Origin: Leptobrachium leishanense
Lineage: Eukaryota; Chordata; Amphibia; Anura; Megophryidae
Length of the DNA: 64,000 nucleotides
Direction: 5' to 3'
NCBI GenBank assembly: GCA_009667805.1
Contig: CM019068.1
Location: 5,687,218 to 5,751,217 of the forward strand
Shown: piece after piece, positions 24,878-38,700 of the stretch
Layout of the letters: each line of letters begins with the position of its first letter
How positions within the stretch are numbered: position 1 is the first letter of the stretch
Notes under the pieces: generated by a model
What the model was told of the DNA's origin: nothing
Databases searched by the model: none
The model's input: the letters and a program-made list of their open reading frames with translations, nothing else
Translations under genes and position numbers: made by a program

Positions 24878-25310
24878 ACAGCACCGTATTTCACTGCTGC
24901 CGAACAGGCACCGTATTTCAGTACCGCCGAACAGCACCGTATTTCACTGCCATCGAACAGGCACCTTATTTCACTGCCACCGAACAGACACTGTATTTCA
25001 CTGCCGCCGAACAGCACCGTATTTCACTACCGCCGAACAGCACCGTATTTCACTGCCGCCGAAAGGCACTGTATTTCACTGCCGCCGAACAGGCACCGTA
25101 TTTCACTACCGCTGGACAGCACCGTATTTCACTGTTGCCGAACAGGCACCGTATTTCACTGCCGCCGAACAGGCACTGTATGTCACTGCCGCCGAACAGA
25201 CACCGTATTTCACTGCCGCTGAACAGACACCGTATTTCAGTGCCACTGAACAGGCAACGTATTTCACTGCCGTCGAACAGTTACCGTACTTCATTGCCGA
25301 ACAGGCAACG
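24878..25310. repeat. 26-bp minisatellite, block 2
   Basis: About 16 units of the caccgtatttcactgccgcc type with gaacag/gaacaggca spacers. Short open frames in all phases are artefacts. See block 1 at 22195. Confidence 0.85.
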
Positions 25311-25538
25311 TACGTGCAGGCAATTCATCAAGATTTGTCGTGCTGCCTGCTCTCAGAATAGCTGAATGTCCTCGAAATATCCCCGTTCGCTGAATTTCAG
25401 TGTCCAGTTACATTTCAGGGCCAGATCGTCTCTTTCTGAATAACCCCTAAAGACATTGCGATGGCGTCACCAAATCCCCATAACTTGGTGTGTTCAGCCT
25501 TGAACGCTTTACTTTGTGTCATCCTGTATCTTCTTTAA

Positions 25539-25945
25539 GGCTAGGGTCAGACGAGCGTGATTTCTACGGAAGACACAGTAGTGGTCACACAGTCCGTTTT
25601 TTCACTGACGTATATTTTGACGGATGTAGGAGGAAAATAAATTAAAAAGCAAAACCATTTTGTCCGTGAAAAATGCTGGACGTATAAATGCAGTCCGTCT
25701 GACCACGTTCCATCACTCACACACAAGCTATGCAGACGTTGCGGACGCAGAGCACTTTGTACGGCCGTCTAGGGTTGTATGTTCTTGCCTGCCTTGCGTC
25801 CGTGGCCGCGGCCGTGGTGCGTCCGCAGTTCAGTGCAGACGTACTTCTCGTGTAACGGGCTCCGATGGGCTTTCTGTCATGCTATCACGGACGTACTTTT
25901 AGGCGCAATCACGGACGTGAACACTACGCTCGTCTGACCCCAGCC
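25539..25945. mobile_element. PIF/Harbinger-like MITE, copy 2
   Basis: Ends GGCTAGGGTCAGACGAGCGT and complement of GGCTGGGGTCAGACGAGCGT, with TAA duplicated at 25536-25538 and 25946-25948. The TWA duplication agrees with copy 1 (TTA). CpG-rich interior with cgtccg/cggacg words; non-coding. Confidence 0.85.
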
Positions 25946-26091
25946 TAAGTCTAACTTCCTCCGTCCTGCAGAGATAACTTCTTGTCTACATCCTGCCGTC
26001 ACACACTCACAGATTGCACACACTGTGTATCATCACACACCGATAAAAAGACCCGCACAGACAGAGGAAGTCCACCTCCGGTCGTGGTTAC

Positions 26092-28357
26092 TAGGGATGA
26101 GCTGTTCGGTTCGATCAGTTTGGAGTTTGATCCAAACTTTGGTCGTTCGCAAGTTTGGGAACTTCGAACTTTTTGGCGTGTTCTGTTCGAGTTAGAAAAT
26201 TTTGAAAAAAGTATAAAAAATGCTTAAAAAATACTAAAAAATCTAGAAATAAAGATACTCTAAACTGCAGAATATTATAAGCAATGGTTTATTAGATATT
26301 GAATTAAAAACTAATGTCTAAGTGCAAAGATTCTCACCTCTAAATGACCTGTGTTTTCAAACGGCAAAAACAACAAGTGTTTTTAGTCTGGTCTAATGAA
26401 TTTGATACATTGTATGTATACCGTGGGTGTGGTGTCTGCTTATGAGAAGTGTTAATTTCTATAGTAAATCTTCCTCTAATATGCTGCATTTCACCGCTGT
26501 GTGCTCAGCAAATTTTTACCACTTTCGCTCATCATGTTTAAACGCGATTTGAAGCCACGTTTTATTAAATGACGCAGACCTATTAGATATCGTTCTTTCC
26601 GGCAGACTCCGCAGATTCATAATATATCATTTTTATATGTATACGTCATGTCCTGCCTGTATATTATGACAAAAAATGCAATACAAATTGAATTTTTAAT
26701 CAACTGCAGTGTGTAAAGTGTTTTTTTTTCACATTTTAGCACATGAGCGTTTGCAGTTATGTTTTCTATGGTGTGCGCTTGTAGAAAAATTAGAAATGGG
26801 GACTTGTTACATTTTGTGGGGGGGAATTACGTGATTTATAGCAAACACACCCCATAGAAAAAAATCATTAGTGCATCATAGTTCACATTATAATTGAAAT
26901 GTGAACAATATTGCTGCATTAATAAAAATAACACACAAAAAAAATACATGTTTTTTTTTCTTTTTTTTTACTTTATACCTGGTCACGTTGGGTATCATTC
27001 GAAACCGGGTACCAGAGATACCCCTGCAGTATAAGCACAACGTGTACCGGAGATACCCCTGCAGTATAAGCACAACGTGTACCGGAGATACCCCTGCAGT
27101 ATAAGCACAATGTACCGGAGATACCCCTGCAGTATAAGCACAATGTACCGGAGATACCCCAGCAGTATAAGCACAACGTGTACCGGAGATACCCCTGCAG
27201 TATCAGCACAATGTACCGAGATACCCCTGCAGTATAAGCACAATGTACCGGAGATACCCCTGCAGTATAAGCACAATGTACCGGAGATACCCCAGCAGTA
27301 TAAGCACAATGTACCGAGATACCCCTGCAGTATAAGCACAATGTACCGGAGATACCCCTGCAGTATAAGCACAATGTACCGGAGATACCCCAGCAGTATA
27401 AGCACAATGTACCGGAGATACCCCTGCAGTATAAGCACAATGTACCGGAGATACCCCTGCAGTATAAGCAGAATGTACCGGGGATACCCCTGCAGTATAA
27501 GCAGAATGTACCGGAGATACCCCTGCAGTATAAGCGGAATGTACCGGAGATACCCCTGCAGTATAAGCAGAATGTACCAGAGATACCCCTGGACTATAAG
27601 CAGAATGTACCGGAGATACCCCTGCAGTATAAGCACAATGTACCGGAGATACCCCTGCAGTATAAGCAGAATGTACCGGAGATACCCCTGCAGTATAAGC
27701 AGAATGTACCGGAGATACCCCTGCAGTATAAGCACAATGTACCGGAGATACCCCTGCAGTATAAGCACAATGTACCGGAGATACCCCTGCAGTATAAGCA
27801 GAATGTACCGGAGATACCCCTGCAGTATGAGCAGAATGTACCGGAGATATCCCTGCAGTATAAGCACAATGTACCGGAGATACCCCGGTCTCCTCTTTTC
27901 ATACAGGCTGCCGCCCCAAGCAGTTGTTTATTAATAGATTAAAGGAAAAGCATTTACCGTAATTTGAAATGTCATTTTTTTTGTTTTTAAGTGTTTCTAT
28001 ACATCCTAGAAATCCGCCACTTCACGGGCAGGTTATGGGGACCTCCTAGGCACGATATTTGAAGGAATTTTTCGTTTTTATTTTTAACCCTTATTTCATG
28101 GAAAACTCACTGTTCCTTTAAAAACGTTATTTTTTTATCTTTTTGTCCTTGTTTCCTGTCCCCCAGGGCACTACCCGGACCCCCATACACCTTTTATGGC
28201 AAATATCTAGCATTTATGCCCTCTTGGAAGACACTCTAAAAACCGAATTTTGAGTCCCATTGACTCGCATTGAGTTCGAGTTCGAGTTCGAATTCGAACA
28301 TTTGAAAAGTTCGAGTTCGAATGCGAACCGGACTCGGGGGTGTTCGGCTCATCACTA
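26092..28357. mobile_element. hAT element D
   Basis: Starts TAGGGATGAGCTGTTCGGTT and ends with complement of TAGTGATGAGCCGAACACCC. An exact 8-bp duplication GTGGTTAC lies at 26084-26091 and 28358-28365. Same family and orientation as B and C. It contains the A/T-rich core (about 26480-27000) and a 33-bp minisatellite. No transposase; intron 8 of the A2M gene. Confidence 0.92.
27005..27890. repeat. 33-bp minisatellite, about 27 units
   Basis: Unit taccggagatacccctgcag plus tataagcacaatg, 33 bp. The period is a multiple of three, so long frames open on both strands (to about 290 codons). They are repetitive and non-genic. The array starts exactly where the core sequence of hAT D ends (ggtatcattcgaaa), so it expanded inside the transposon. 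Confidence 0.93.
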
Positions 28358-28847
28358 GTGGTTACTCCTCAGGTTCATCATAAACGTTACACAACAGATC
28401 TTTCCACAACTTTTCATCAAGCCCTGAGCCTTTTGGGATATAAGTCACGTTTGTGGCCGCTGATTGTGACATTTTGGTGTATTTATGTCACAATGTGTGT
28501 TAAGAGGAAGTTAATGTCGACATCAGATAACTACAGGTCAATGCTAGAAAAAAAAAGACCATTTTGGGGACCCCAGGTAAGACGGCTGGCTCCAGGCCGA
28601 GGGGATTGGGAGACGCTTAGGTTTTCAGCTGTCAATCATCCCTGATATTTAATGGGTGGTTTTATCAGAAAGAAGGTAATTGTCCCTAAATTTCAATTAT
28701 TCTATAACAAAAAGCAAAAGAAACGCGTTATTTCACACTTTATGCGCTGGATTACGGTATCGTGACTATATAAAGTTATGGCAGAGCCTTTTATTCAGCG
28801 CGGAATATTCCGGCTCTTCCTCCAGAGTACACCGCGTGTCGTCTCAC

Positions 28848-28968
28848 CTTCCCGTTTATCTCGGTGCAGAGAGCTCTCAGTCCTGGCACATGAGACAGAT
28901 AGGGTCTCGCATATTCCCGGCACACCTTAATGCGATAGGCTCCTTGGACGGGTTTGCCGTACGTGTAT
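28848..28968 (-). CDS. A2M-family gene, exon 8 (MG3)
   Basis: A 121-nt exon. The acceptor is ttctcccccag and the donor gtgaga. With two bases from exon 7 it reads KYTYGKPVQGAYRIKVCREY then ARPYLSHVPGLRALCTEINGK. YTYGKPVxG is one of the strongest A2M/C3-family motifs and directly follows VxVCG of exon 7. Two cysteines typical of this domain are present. Confidence 0.95.
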
Positions 28969-30014
28969 CTGGGGGAGAAGAACCATTAGAGACACAAGTT
29001 AAATCATTGTTGTTATAAAGCCTACAGGAAGATGGCTTCAGTACGAGTGCGACTCATACGGGAGCCTCGAGTCACTGCTTTAATGGCTCAGGAGAATGTG
29101 AGTGGCGCTCCACTGGAAGCTTCATTTCTTACCTTTGCAGAATGTGGGTCACACTATGGAGGCTCTGTTACTGTTTCGAGGTGACGGGGTTAAGAAAGAG
29201 AAGGGGTATCAGCTAACAGCTCTCAGCCAATACTGAGCCAGGATTAAATCCAGGCTCAGCACCAGGTGAGTGTCAACATGTCAGACCTCGCAACATATAG
29301 ATACATTGTTACATCACTGCACTATATTGTCTTTTCTCATTTCCAGGGATCAACACCTGCTGTTTATGTTTGTGAGGATCAAAAGAAAAACGATGGTGGA
29401 TAAAAAATGAAGCACAACCGTTTCACTGGCAACAACTAGATACAGTAGTGTGTGCGGAACAATCACAAACATAAACACAGGCACTCACAAAAATACACAT
29501 ATACTAACACAAACCTGAACAGAAATGCATAGACTCATACACATAAACCCGCAAATGATACACACAAGCATAAACCCAGGCGCTCACACAAACACACATA
29601 TCAGCACAAATACAGACAAACCTGAAGAGAGACTCACAAACTCACAAATGATGTATATACAAACACACACACTGACACAAATATAAAACACATAAATGAT
29701 ACAAACATAAACACAGAAACACATCCCCCTATATATAACATCCACCAAATAGATACAACATCCATTAACATATACATCATTCACTTATCATACAGAGCAT
29801 GTCTGCCCAACTTTAGCCACGCCAGATGCTTCTCAACTACAATTCCCATGATTCACTGCCAGTTTACTGCATTGAAGGAAATCTGGGATTTGTATGCATC
29901 TACATCTGGGGTTTTAACAGCTCGGATAGAGAGCATTCAGCATCCATCACTATACACAGTATCTTTCCATATCACAATTCCTTCGGTCCAGGTTTGTGGA
30001 TCATCAGAACTTAC
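28969..30014. other. Intron 7, CA-rich stretch, no gene
   Basis: Apart from a cacaaacacacat-rich imperfect microsatellite at about 29430-29790, I see nothing identifiable here. Confidence 0.5.
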
Positions 30015-30099
30015 TTGCCACAAACTTTAACCGGGATTGTTTCTTGGTTAAACATGACGGCTTTCGGGAGGTGGAGGCGGATCTCGAATTTGGGCAGCA
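30015..30099 (-). CDS. A2M-family gene, exon 7 (MG3)
   Basis: An 85-nt exon. The acceptor is ctgtgtcctcag and the donor gtaagt. With flanking bases it encodes VLPKFEIRLHLPKAV then MFNQETIPVKVCGK. The A2M equivalent is LPKFEVQVTVPKIITIL...VSVCGLYTYGKP. It opens with two bases completing a valine codon from exon 6, and ends two bases into the lysine codon completed by exon 8. Confidence 0.95.
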
Positions 30100-30181
30100 C
30101 TGAGGACACAGAGAGCGAGAGTAAAATACATAAAGTGACATAAAGGTGAATAAGGTGCACGGGTATCCGTGTGTCCCTCAC

Positions 30182-30335
30182 CGTATTCCTGCACAGAGAA
30201 GGTGGAGACCTTTCCTTTCACCCACACTTTATAATCCCCCAGGGTCGGCTCCGCTGAGAGGGGCAGCGAGAATTCGGAGATTCCCTCATTCAGCGTCACG
30301 TTCAACCATTGGCCAATCCGGTTATTTGCCGGATC
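30182..30335 (-). CDS. A2M-family gene, exon 6 (MG2)
   Basis: A 154-nt exon. The acceptor is tctttctctcag and the donor gtgagg. It encodes DPANNRIGQWLNVTLNEG, ISEFSLPLSAEPTLGDYKV, WVKGKVSTFSVQEY plus one base. The A2M block DPKGNRIAQW...FSFPLSSEPFQGSYKVVVQ aligns throughout. The C-terminal part is about five residues shorter than in human A2M as I recall it. Confidence 0.95.
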
Positions 30336-30360
30336 CTGAGAGAAAGAATTGACTCAAAAC

Positions 30361-30812
30361 CGGCCGCTAACATGTGACGTGTGTTTATCCACTCATTACA
30401 TAACATGACAGGTTTGCAGGATACCACTAACATGTGACATGTGTTTATCCACTCATTACATAACATGACAGGTTTGCAGGATACCACTAACATGTGACAT
30501 GTGTTTATCCACTCATTACATAACATGACAGGTTTGCAGGATACCACTAACATGTGACGTGTGTTTATCCACTCATTACATAACATGACAGGATTGCAGG
30601 ATACCGCTCACATGTGACGTGTGTTTATCCACTCATTACATAACATGACAGGTTTGCAGGATACCACTATCACGTGACATGTGTTTATCCACTCATTACA
30701 TAACATGACAGGTTTGCAGGATACCACTAACACTTGACATGTGTTTATCCACTCATTACATAACATGACAGGATTGCAGGATACCGCTCACATGTGACGT
30801 GTGTTTATAAAA
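30361..30812. repeat. 60-bp minisatellite, about 7.5 units
   Basis: Unit of exactly 60 bp: catgtgacgtgtgtttatcc, actcattacataacatgaca, ggtttgcaggataccactaa. Units differ at few sites (acgtg/acatg). It lies between exons 6 and 5, starting 25 bp from the acceptor of exon 6. Confidence 0.93.
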
Positions 30813-30940
30813 CACACATAAAAATGTGCAAGAGTATAAAACCACATAAATTGCATAAACACCCAAAAATACATTAAACGACATAAAATGCACAAAAACA
30901 TAAAAATATATCAAACCACATAAACATAAATCATATCTAC

Positions 30941-30961
30941 CTGCACTTCGATGATTGGAAT
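30941..30961 (-). CDS. A2M-family gene, exon 5 (21-nt micro-exon, MG2)
   Basis: The micro-exon encodes IPIIEVQ, followed in exon 6 by DPANNRIGQW. A2M proteins read IPLVYIQDPKGNRIAQW, and a 21-nt exon at this place is, to my knowledge, a conserved oddity of the A2M gene. The acceptor is ttttcctttag and the donor gtagat. It is phase 0 at both ends. Confidence 0.88.
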
Positions 30962-33184
30962 CTAAAGGAAAAAAAACAAATATGTAATTGTCACACTCTT
31001 CTGCTAACAAATGTTACAGTAACTATTATATCCAGAACAGTCCATTATCCCATAGAAACTATTATATCTGGAATATTCTGTTATCCCATAGTAACTATTA
31101 TATCCGGAATATTTCATTATCAAATAGAAACTATTATATCCGGAATATTCTCTTATCTCATAGTAACTATTATATCCGGAATATTCTGTTATCTCATAGT
31201 AACTATTATATCTGGAATATTCTGTTATCTCATAGTAACTATTATATCCGGAATATTCTCTTATCCCATAGTAACTATTATATCCGGAATATTCTGTTAT
31301 CCCATAGTAACTATTATATCCGGAATATTCTGTTATCTCATAGTAACTATTATATCCGGAATATTCTGTTATCTCATAGTAACTATTATATGTGGAATAT
31401 TCTGTTATCCCATAGTAACTATTATAACCGGAATATTCTGTTATCTCATAGTAACTATTATAACCGGAATATTCTGTTATCTCATAGTAACTATTATATC
31501 CGGAATATTCTGTTATCCCATAGTAACTATTATATCCGGAATATTCTGTTATCTCATAGTAACTATTATATGTGGAATATTCTGTTATCCCATAGTAACT
31601 ATTATAACCGGAATATTCTGTTATCTCATAGTAACTATTATAACCGGAATATTCTGTTATCTCATAGTAACTATTATATCCGGAATATTCTGTTATCCCA
31701 TAGTAACTATTATAACCGGAATATTCTGTTATCTCATAGTAACTATTATATCTGGAATATACTGTTATCCCATAGTAACTATTATAACCGGAATATTCTG
31801 TTATCTAATAGCAACTATTATAACCGGAATATTCTGTTATCTCATAGTAACTATTATATCTGGAATATTCTGTTATCCCATAGTAACTATTATAACCGGA
31901 ATATTCTGTTATCTCATAGTAACTATTATAACCGGAATATTCTGTTATCTCACAGTAACTAATATATCTGGAATATTCTGTTATCCCATAGTAACTATTA
32001 TATCAGGAATATTCCGTTATCGCATAGTAACTATTATATCAGGAATATTCTGTTATCTCATAGCAACTATTATAACCGGAATATTCTGTTATCTCATAGT
32101 AACTATTATAACCGGAATATTCTGTTATCGCACAGTAACTAATATATCTGGAATATTCTGCTATCCCATAGTAACTATTATATCCGGAATATTCTGCTAT
32201 CCCATAGTAACCATTATACCCGGAATATTCTGTTATCCCATGGTAACTATTATATCCGGAATATTCTGTTATCTCATAGTAACTATTATATACGGAATAT
32301 TATGTTATCGCAAAGTAACTATTATATCCGGAATATTCTGCTATCCCATAGTAACTATTATATCCGGAATATTCTTTTTATTTAATTTTATTTAAGAAGG
32401 ATTTTACCAGGACTGATACATTGCGATTTCTCTCGTTTTCAAGTATGTCCTGTTATCCCATAGTGACTATTATATCCGGAATATTCTGTTATCTCATAGT
32501 AACTATTATATCCAGAAAATTCTATTATCCCATAGTAACTATTATATCCGGAATATTATGTTATCTCACAGTAACTATTATATCCGGAAAATTCCGTTAT
32601 CCCATATTAACTTATATATCTGGAATATTCTTTTATCCCATAGTAACTATTATATCCAGAATATTCTGTTATCACAAAGTAACTATTATATCCGGAATAG
32701 TCCGTTATCGCATAGTAACTATTATATCTGGAATATTCTATTATCACATAGTAACTATAATATTTGGAATATTCTGTTATCTCATAGTAACTATTATATC
32801 CTGAATATTCTGTTATCTCATAGGAACTATTATATCCGGAATATTCTGTTATCTCATAGTAACTATTATATCCGGAATATTCTGTTACCCATAGTAACTA
32901 TTATATCCAGAATATTCTGTTATCTCATAGTAACTATTATATCCGGAATATTCTGTATTCCCATAGTAACTATTATATCCAGAATATTCTGTTATCACAT
33001 AGAAACTATTATTTCCGGAATATTCTGTTATCTCATAGTAACTATTATATCCGGAATATTCTGTTATCCCATAGTAACTATTATATTCGGAATATTCTGT
33101 TATCCCATAGTAACTATTATATCCGGAATATTCTGTTATCTCATAGTCACTATTATATCCGGAATATTCTGTTATCCCATAGCA

Positions 33185-33375
33185 ACTATTATTTTATTTT
33201 TTTATTTATTTATAAAGGATTTTACCAGGAAGGATACATTGAGATTTCTCTCATTTTCAAGTATGTCCTGGGTTCGAGAACATTGAGTGATTACAGTTGT
33301 TACAGAAATACAAAGTAATAAAATGCAAGATATTAAAAACAAAACACAAATATACAGATTAACATATCATGGGAA
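33185..33375 (+). repeat. Interspersed repeat R, long copy inside satellite
   Basis: tttatttatttataaaggat, tttaccaggaaggatacatt, then caagtatgtcctgggttcga, acattgagtgattacag, aatacaaagtaataaaatgc and aaatatacagattaac. It is the longest copy of this family inside the array. About 80 bp of unrelated sequence (33376-33455) follows before 36-bp units resume. Confidence 0.75.
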
Positions 33376-35614
33376 AGGCTAGAACCTTGGGTTAATTAGG
33401 GTGATTTGCAAAGTGAAAGCAGCTGGAAAGTAAAGTACAAATTTCAGACCAGCACCGGAATATTCTGTTATCCCATAGTAACTATTATATCCAGAATATT
33501 CTGTTATCTCATAGTAACTATTATATCCAGAATATTCTGTTTTCTCATAGTAATTATTATATCCGGAACATTCTGTTATCTCACAGTACCTATTATATCT
33601 GGAATATTCTGCTATCCCATAGTAACCGTTATACCCGGAATATTCTGTTATCCCATAGTAACTATTATATCCGGAATATTCTGCTATCCCATAGTAACCA
33701 TTATACCCGGAATATTCTGTTATCCCATGGTAACTATTATATCCGGAATATTCTGTTATCTCATAGTAACTATTATATACGGAATATTATGTTATCGCAA
33801 AGTAACTATTATATCCGGAATATTCTGCTATCCCATAGTAACTATTATATCCGGAATATTCTTTTTATTTAATTTTATTTAAGAAGGATTTTACCAGGAC
33901 TGATACATTGCGATTTCTCTCGTTTTCAAGTATGTCCTGTTATCCCATAGTGACTATTATATAAGGAATATTCTGTTATCTCATAGTAACTATTATATCC
34001 AGAAAATTCTATTATCCCATAGTAACTATTATATCCGGAATATTATGTTATCTCACAGTAACTATTATATCCGGAAAATTCCGTTATCCCATATTAACTT
34101 ATATATCTGGAATATTCTATTATCCCATAGTAACTATAATATCCAGAATATTCTGTTATCACAAAGTAACTATTATATCCGGAATAGTCCGTTATCGCAT
34201 AGTAACTATTATATCTGGAATATTCTATTATCACATAGTAACTATAATATTTGGAATATTCTGTTATCTCATAGTAACTATTATATCCTGAATATTCTGT
34301 TATCTCATAGGAACTATTATATCCGGAATATTCTGTTATCTCATAGTAACTATTATATCCGGAATATTCTGTTATCCCATAGTAACTATTATATTCGGAA
34401 TATTCTGTTATCCCATAGTAACTATTATATCCGGAATATTCTGTTATCTCATAGTAACTATTATATCCGGAATATTCTGTTATCCCATAGCAACTATTAT
34501 AACCGGAATATTCTGTTATCCCATAGTAACTATTATATCCAGAATATTCTGTTATCTCATAGTAACTATTATATCCAGAATATTCTGTTATCTCATAGTA
34601 ACTATTATATATCGGAATATTTGTTTTCCCATAGTAATATTATATCCAGAATATTCTGTATCACATAGAAACTATTATATCCGGAATATTCCGTTATCCA
34701 TAATAGTAACTATTATATTCGGAATATTCTGTTATCTCATAGTAACTATTATATCCGGATATTCTGTTATCCCATAGTAACTATTATATCTGGAATATTC
34801 TGTTATCCATAGTAACTATTATATCCAGAATATTCCGTTATCCCATAGTAACTATTATATCCCGAATATTCTGTTATCTCATAGTAACTATTATACGGAA
34901 TATTCTGTTATCCCATAGTAACTATTATATCCCGAATATTCTGTTATCCCATGCAAACTATTATAACGGAATATTCTGTTATCCATAGTAACTATTATAT
35001 CCAGAATATTCTGTTATCTCATAGTAACTATTATATCCAGAATATTCTGTTATCTCATAGTAACTATTATATCCGGAATATTCTGTTTTCCCATAGTAAC
35101 TATTATATCCAGAATATTCTGTTATCACATAGTAACTATTATTTCCGGAATATTCTGTTATCTCATAGTAACTATTATATCCGGAATATTCTGTTATCTC
35201 ATAGTAACTATTATATCCGGAATATTCTGTTTTCCCATAGTAACTATTATATCCAGAATATTCCGTTATCCCATAGTAACTATTATATCTGAAATATTCT
35301 GTTATCTCATAGTAACTATTATATCCAGAATATTCTGTTTTCCCATAGTAACTATTATATCCAGAATATTCTGTTATCTCATAGTAACAATTATATCCGG
35401 AATATTCTCTTATCCCACATTAACTATTATATCCAGAATATTCTGTTATTTCATAGTAACTATTATATCCAGAATATTCTGTTATCACAAATTAACTATT
35501 ATATCCGGAATATTATGTTATCCCATAGTAACTATTATATCCGGAATATTCTGTTATCTCATAGTAACTATTATATCTGGAATATTCCGTTATCACAAAG
35601 TAACTGTTATATAT

Positions 35615-35732
35615 GTATTTCTGTAACCACTCAATGTTCTCGAACCCAGGACATACTTGAAAATGAGAGAAATCTCAATGTATCCTTCCTGGTAAAATCC
35701 TTTATAAATAAATAAATAAATAAATAAATATC
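35615..35732 (-). repeat. Interspersed repeat R, inverted copy in satellite
   Basis: Reads gtatttctgtaaccactcaa, tgttctcgaacccaggacat, gaaatctcaatgtatccttc, ggtaaaatcctttataaata and a taaa run. An almost identical insert in the same context lies at 38245-38365, 2.63 kb on, so the two are products of block duplication rather than two insertions. Confidence 0.75.
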
Positions 35733-38700
35733 CAGAATATTCCGTTATCCCATAGTAACTATTATATCTGGAATATTCTGTTATCTCATACTAACTATTA
35801 TATCCGGAATATTCTGTTATCTTCATAGTAACTATTATAACCGGAATATTCTGTTATCTTCATAGTAACTATTATATCCGAATATTCTGTTATCCCATAG
35901 TAACTATTATATCCGAATATTCTGTATATTTCATAGTAACTATTATATCCGGAATATTCTGTTATCCCATAGTAACTATTATATCCGCAATAATCTGTTA
36001 TCCATAGTAACTATTATAACCGAATATTCTGTTATCCCATAGTAACTATTATATCCGGAATATTCCGTTATCCCATAGTAACTATTATATCCGGAATATT
36101 CTGTTATCTCATAGTAACTATTATATCCGGAATATTCTGTTATCCCATAGTAACTATTATATCCAGAATATTCTGTTATCTCATAGTAACTATTATATCA
36201 AGAATATTCCATTATCCCATAGTAACTATTATATCCGGAATATTCTGTTATCCCATAGTAACTATTATATCTGGAATATTCTGTTATCCCATAGTAACTA
36301 TTATATCCGGAACATTCTGTTATCTCACAGTACCTATTATATCTGGAATATTCTGCTATCCCATAGTAGCTATTATATCCGGAATATTCTGCTATCCCAT
36401 AGTAACCATTATACCCGGAATATTCTGTTATCCCATAGTAACTATTATATCCGGAATATTCTGCTATCCCATAGTAACCATTATACCCGGAATATTCTGT
36501 TATCCCATGGTAACTATTATATCCGGAATATTCTGTTATCTCATAGTAACTATTATATCCGGAATATTATATTATCGCAAAGTAACTATTATATCCGGAA
36601 TATTCTGCTATCCCATAGTAACTATTATATCCGGAATATTCTTTTTATTTAATTTTATTTATAAAGGATTTTACCAGGACTGATACATTGCGATTTCTCT
36701 CGTTTTCAAGTATGTCCTGTTATCCCATAGTGACTATTATATCCGGAATATTCTGTTATCTCATAGTAACTATTATATCCAGAATATTCTATTATCCCAT
36801 AGTAACTATTATATCCAGAATATTCTGTTATCCCATAGTAACTATTATATCCGGAATATTCCGTTATCCCATATTAACTTATATATCTGGAATATTCTAT
36901 TATCGCATAGTAACTATTATATTTGAAATATTCTGTTATCTCATAGTAACTATTATATCCTGAATATTCTGTTATCTCATAGTAACTATTATATCCGGAA
37001 TATTCTGTTATCTCATAGTAACTATTATATTCGGAATATTCTGTTATCCCATAGTAACTATTATATCCGGAATATTCTGTTATCTCATAGTAACTATTAT
37101 AACCGGAATATTCTGTTATCCCATAGTAACTATTATATCCGGAATATTCTGTTATCCCATAGTAACTATTATATCCAGAATATTCTGTTATCTCATAGTA
37201 ACTATTATATCCAGAATATTCTGTTATCTCATAGTAACTATTATATCCGGAATATTCTGTTTTCCCATAGTAACTATTATATCCAGAATATTCTGTTATC
37301 CCATAGTAACTATTATATCCGGAATATTCTGTTATCCCATAGTAACTATTATATCCGGAATATTCTGTTATCCATAGTAACTTTTATATCCAGAATATTC
37401 TGTTATCTCATAGTAACTATTATATCCAGAATATTCTGTTATCTCATAGTAACTATTATATCCGGAATATTCTGTTATCTCATAGTAACTATTATATCCA
37501 GAATATTCTGTTATCTCATAGTAACTATTATATCCAGAATATTCTGTTATCTCATAGTAACTATTATATCCAGAATATTCTGTTATCTCATAGTAACTAT
37601 TATATCCGGAATATTCTGTTATTCATTAGTAACTATTATATCCGGAATATTCTGTTATCCCATAGTAACTATTATTCCAGAATATTCTGTATATCTCATA
37701 GTAACTATTATATCAGAAATTCTGTTATCTCATAGTAACTATTATATCCGGAATATTCTGTTTTCCCATAGTAACTATTATATCCAGAATATTCTGTTAT
37801 CACATAGAAACTATTATTTCCGGAATATTCTGTTATCTCATAGTAACTATTATATCCGGAATATTCTGTTATCTCATAGTAACTATTATATCCGGAATAT
37901 TCTGTTTCCCCATAGTAACTATTATATCCGGAATATTCTCTTATCCCACATTAACTATTATATCCAGAATATTCTGTTATTTCATAGTAACTATTATATC
38001 CAGAATATTCTGTTATTTCATAGTAACTATTATATCCAGAATATTCTGTTATCACAAATTAATTATTATATCCGGAATAGTCCATTATCGCATAGTAACT
38101 ATTATATCCGGAATATTATGTTGTCCCATAGTAACTATTATATCCAGAATATTCTGTTATCTCATAGTAACTATTATATCTGGAATATTCCGTTATCACA
38201 AAGTAACTATTATATCTGGAATATTCCGTTATCACAAAGTAACTGTTATATATGTATTTCTGTAACCACTCATTGTTCTCGAACCCAGGACATACTTGAA
38301 AACAAGAGAAATCTCAATGTATCCTTCCTTGTAAAATCCTTTATAAATAAATAAATAAATAAATATCCAGAATATTCCGTTATACCATAGTAACTATTAT
38401 ATCTGGAATATTCTGTTATCTCATAGTAACTATTATATCTGGAATATTCTGTTATCTCATATTAACTATTATATCCGGAATATTATGTAATCACAAAGTA
38501 ACTATTATAACCGGAATATTCTGTTATCTCATACTAACTATTATAACCGGAATATTCTGTTATCTCATAGTAACTATTATATCCGGAATATTCTGTTATC
38601 CCATAGTAACTATTATATCCGGAATATTCTGTTTTCTCATAGTAACTATTATATCCGGAATATTCTGTTATCCCATAGTAACTATTATATCCGGAATATT

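Larger units (their letters stand above)
21611..25447. mobile_element. Large foldback-family element with internal array and Tc1 insertion
   Basis: Left end AGGGTTATTCAGAGAGAATC and right end complementary to GGGGTTATTCAGAAAGAGAC, like the small MITEs at 1971, 8090 and 38975. Flanking TAA (21608-21610 and 25448-25450) may be a 3-bp target duplication. Inside are a 26-bp array in two blocks (22195-22405 and 24878-25310) and, between them, unrelated sequence with a Tc1 copy. No transposase of its own was found. Joining the two ends as one element is inference. Confidence 0.55.

Noticed and set aside
26995..27934. Long open frames on both strands (to 290 codons)
   Set aside because: 33-bp minisatellite inside hAT D; unit repeated without change of character, open in several frames at once.
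30988..38354. Series of plus-strand frames reading SHSNYYIRNILL repeats
   Set aside because: 36-bp satellite with stop-free units; interrupted wherever unit length changes.
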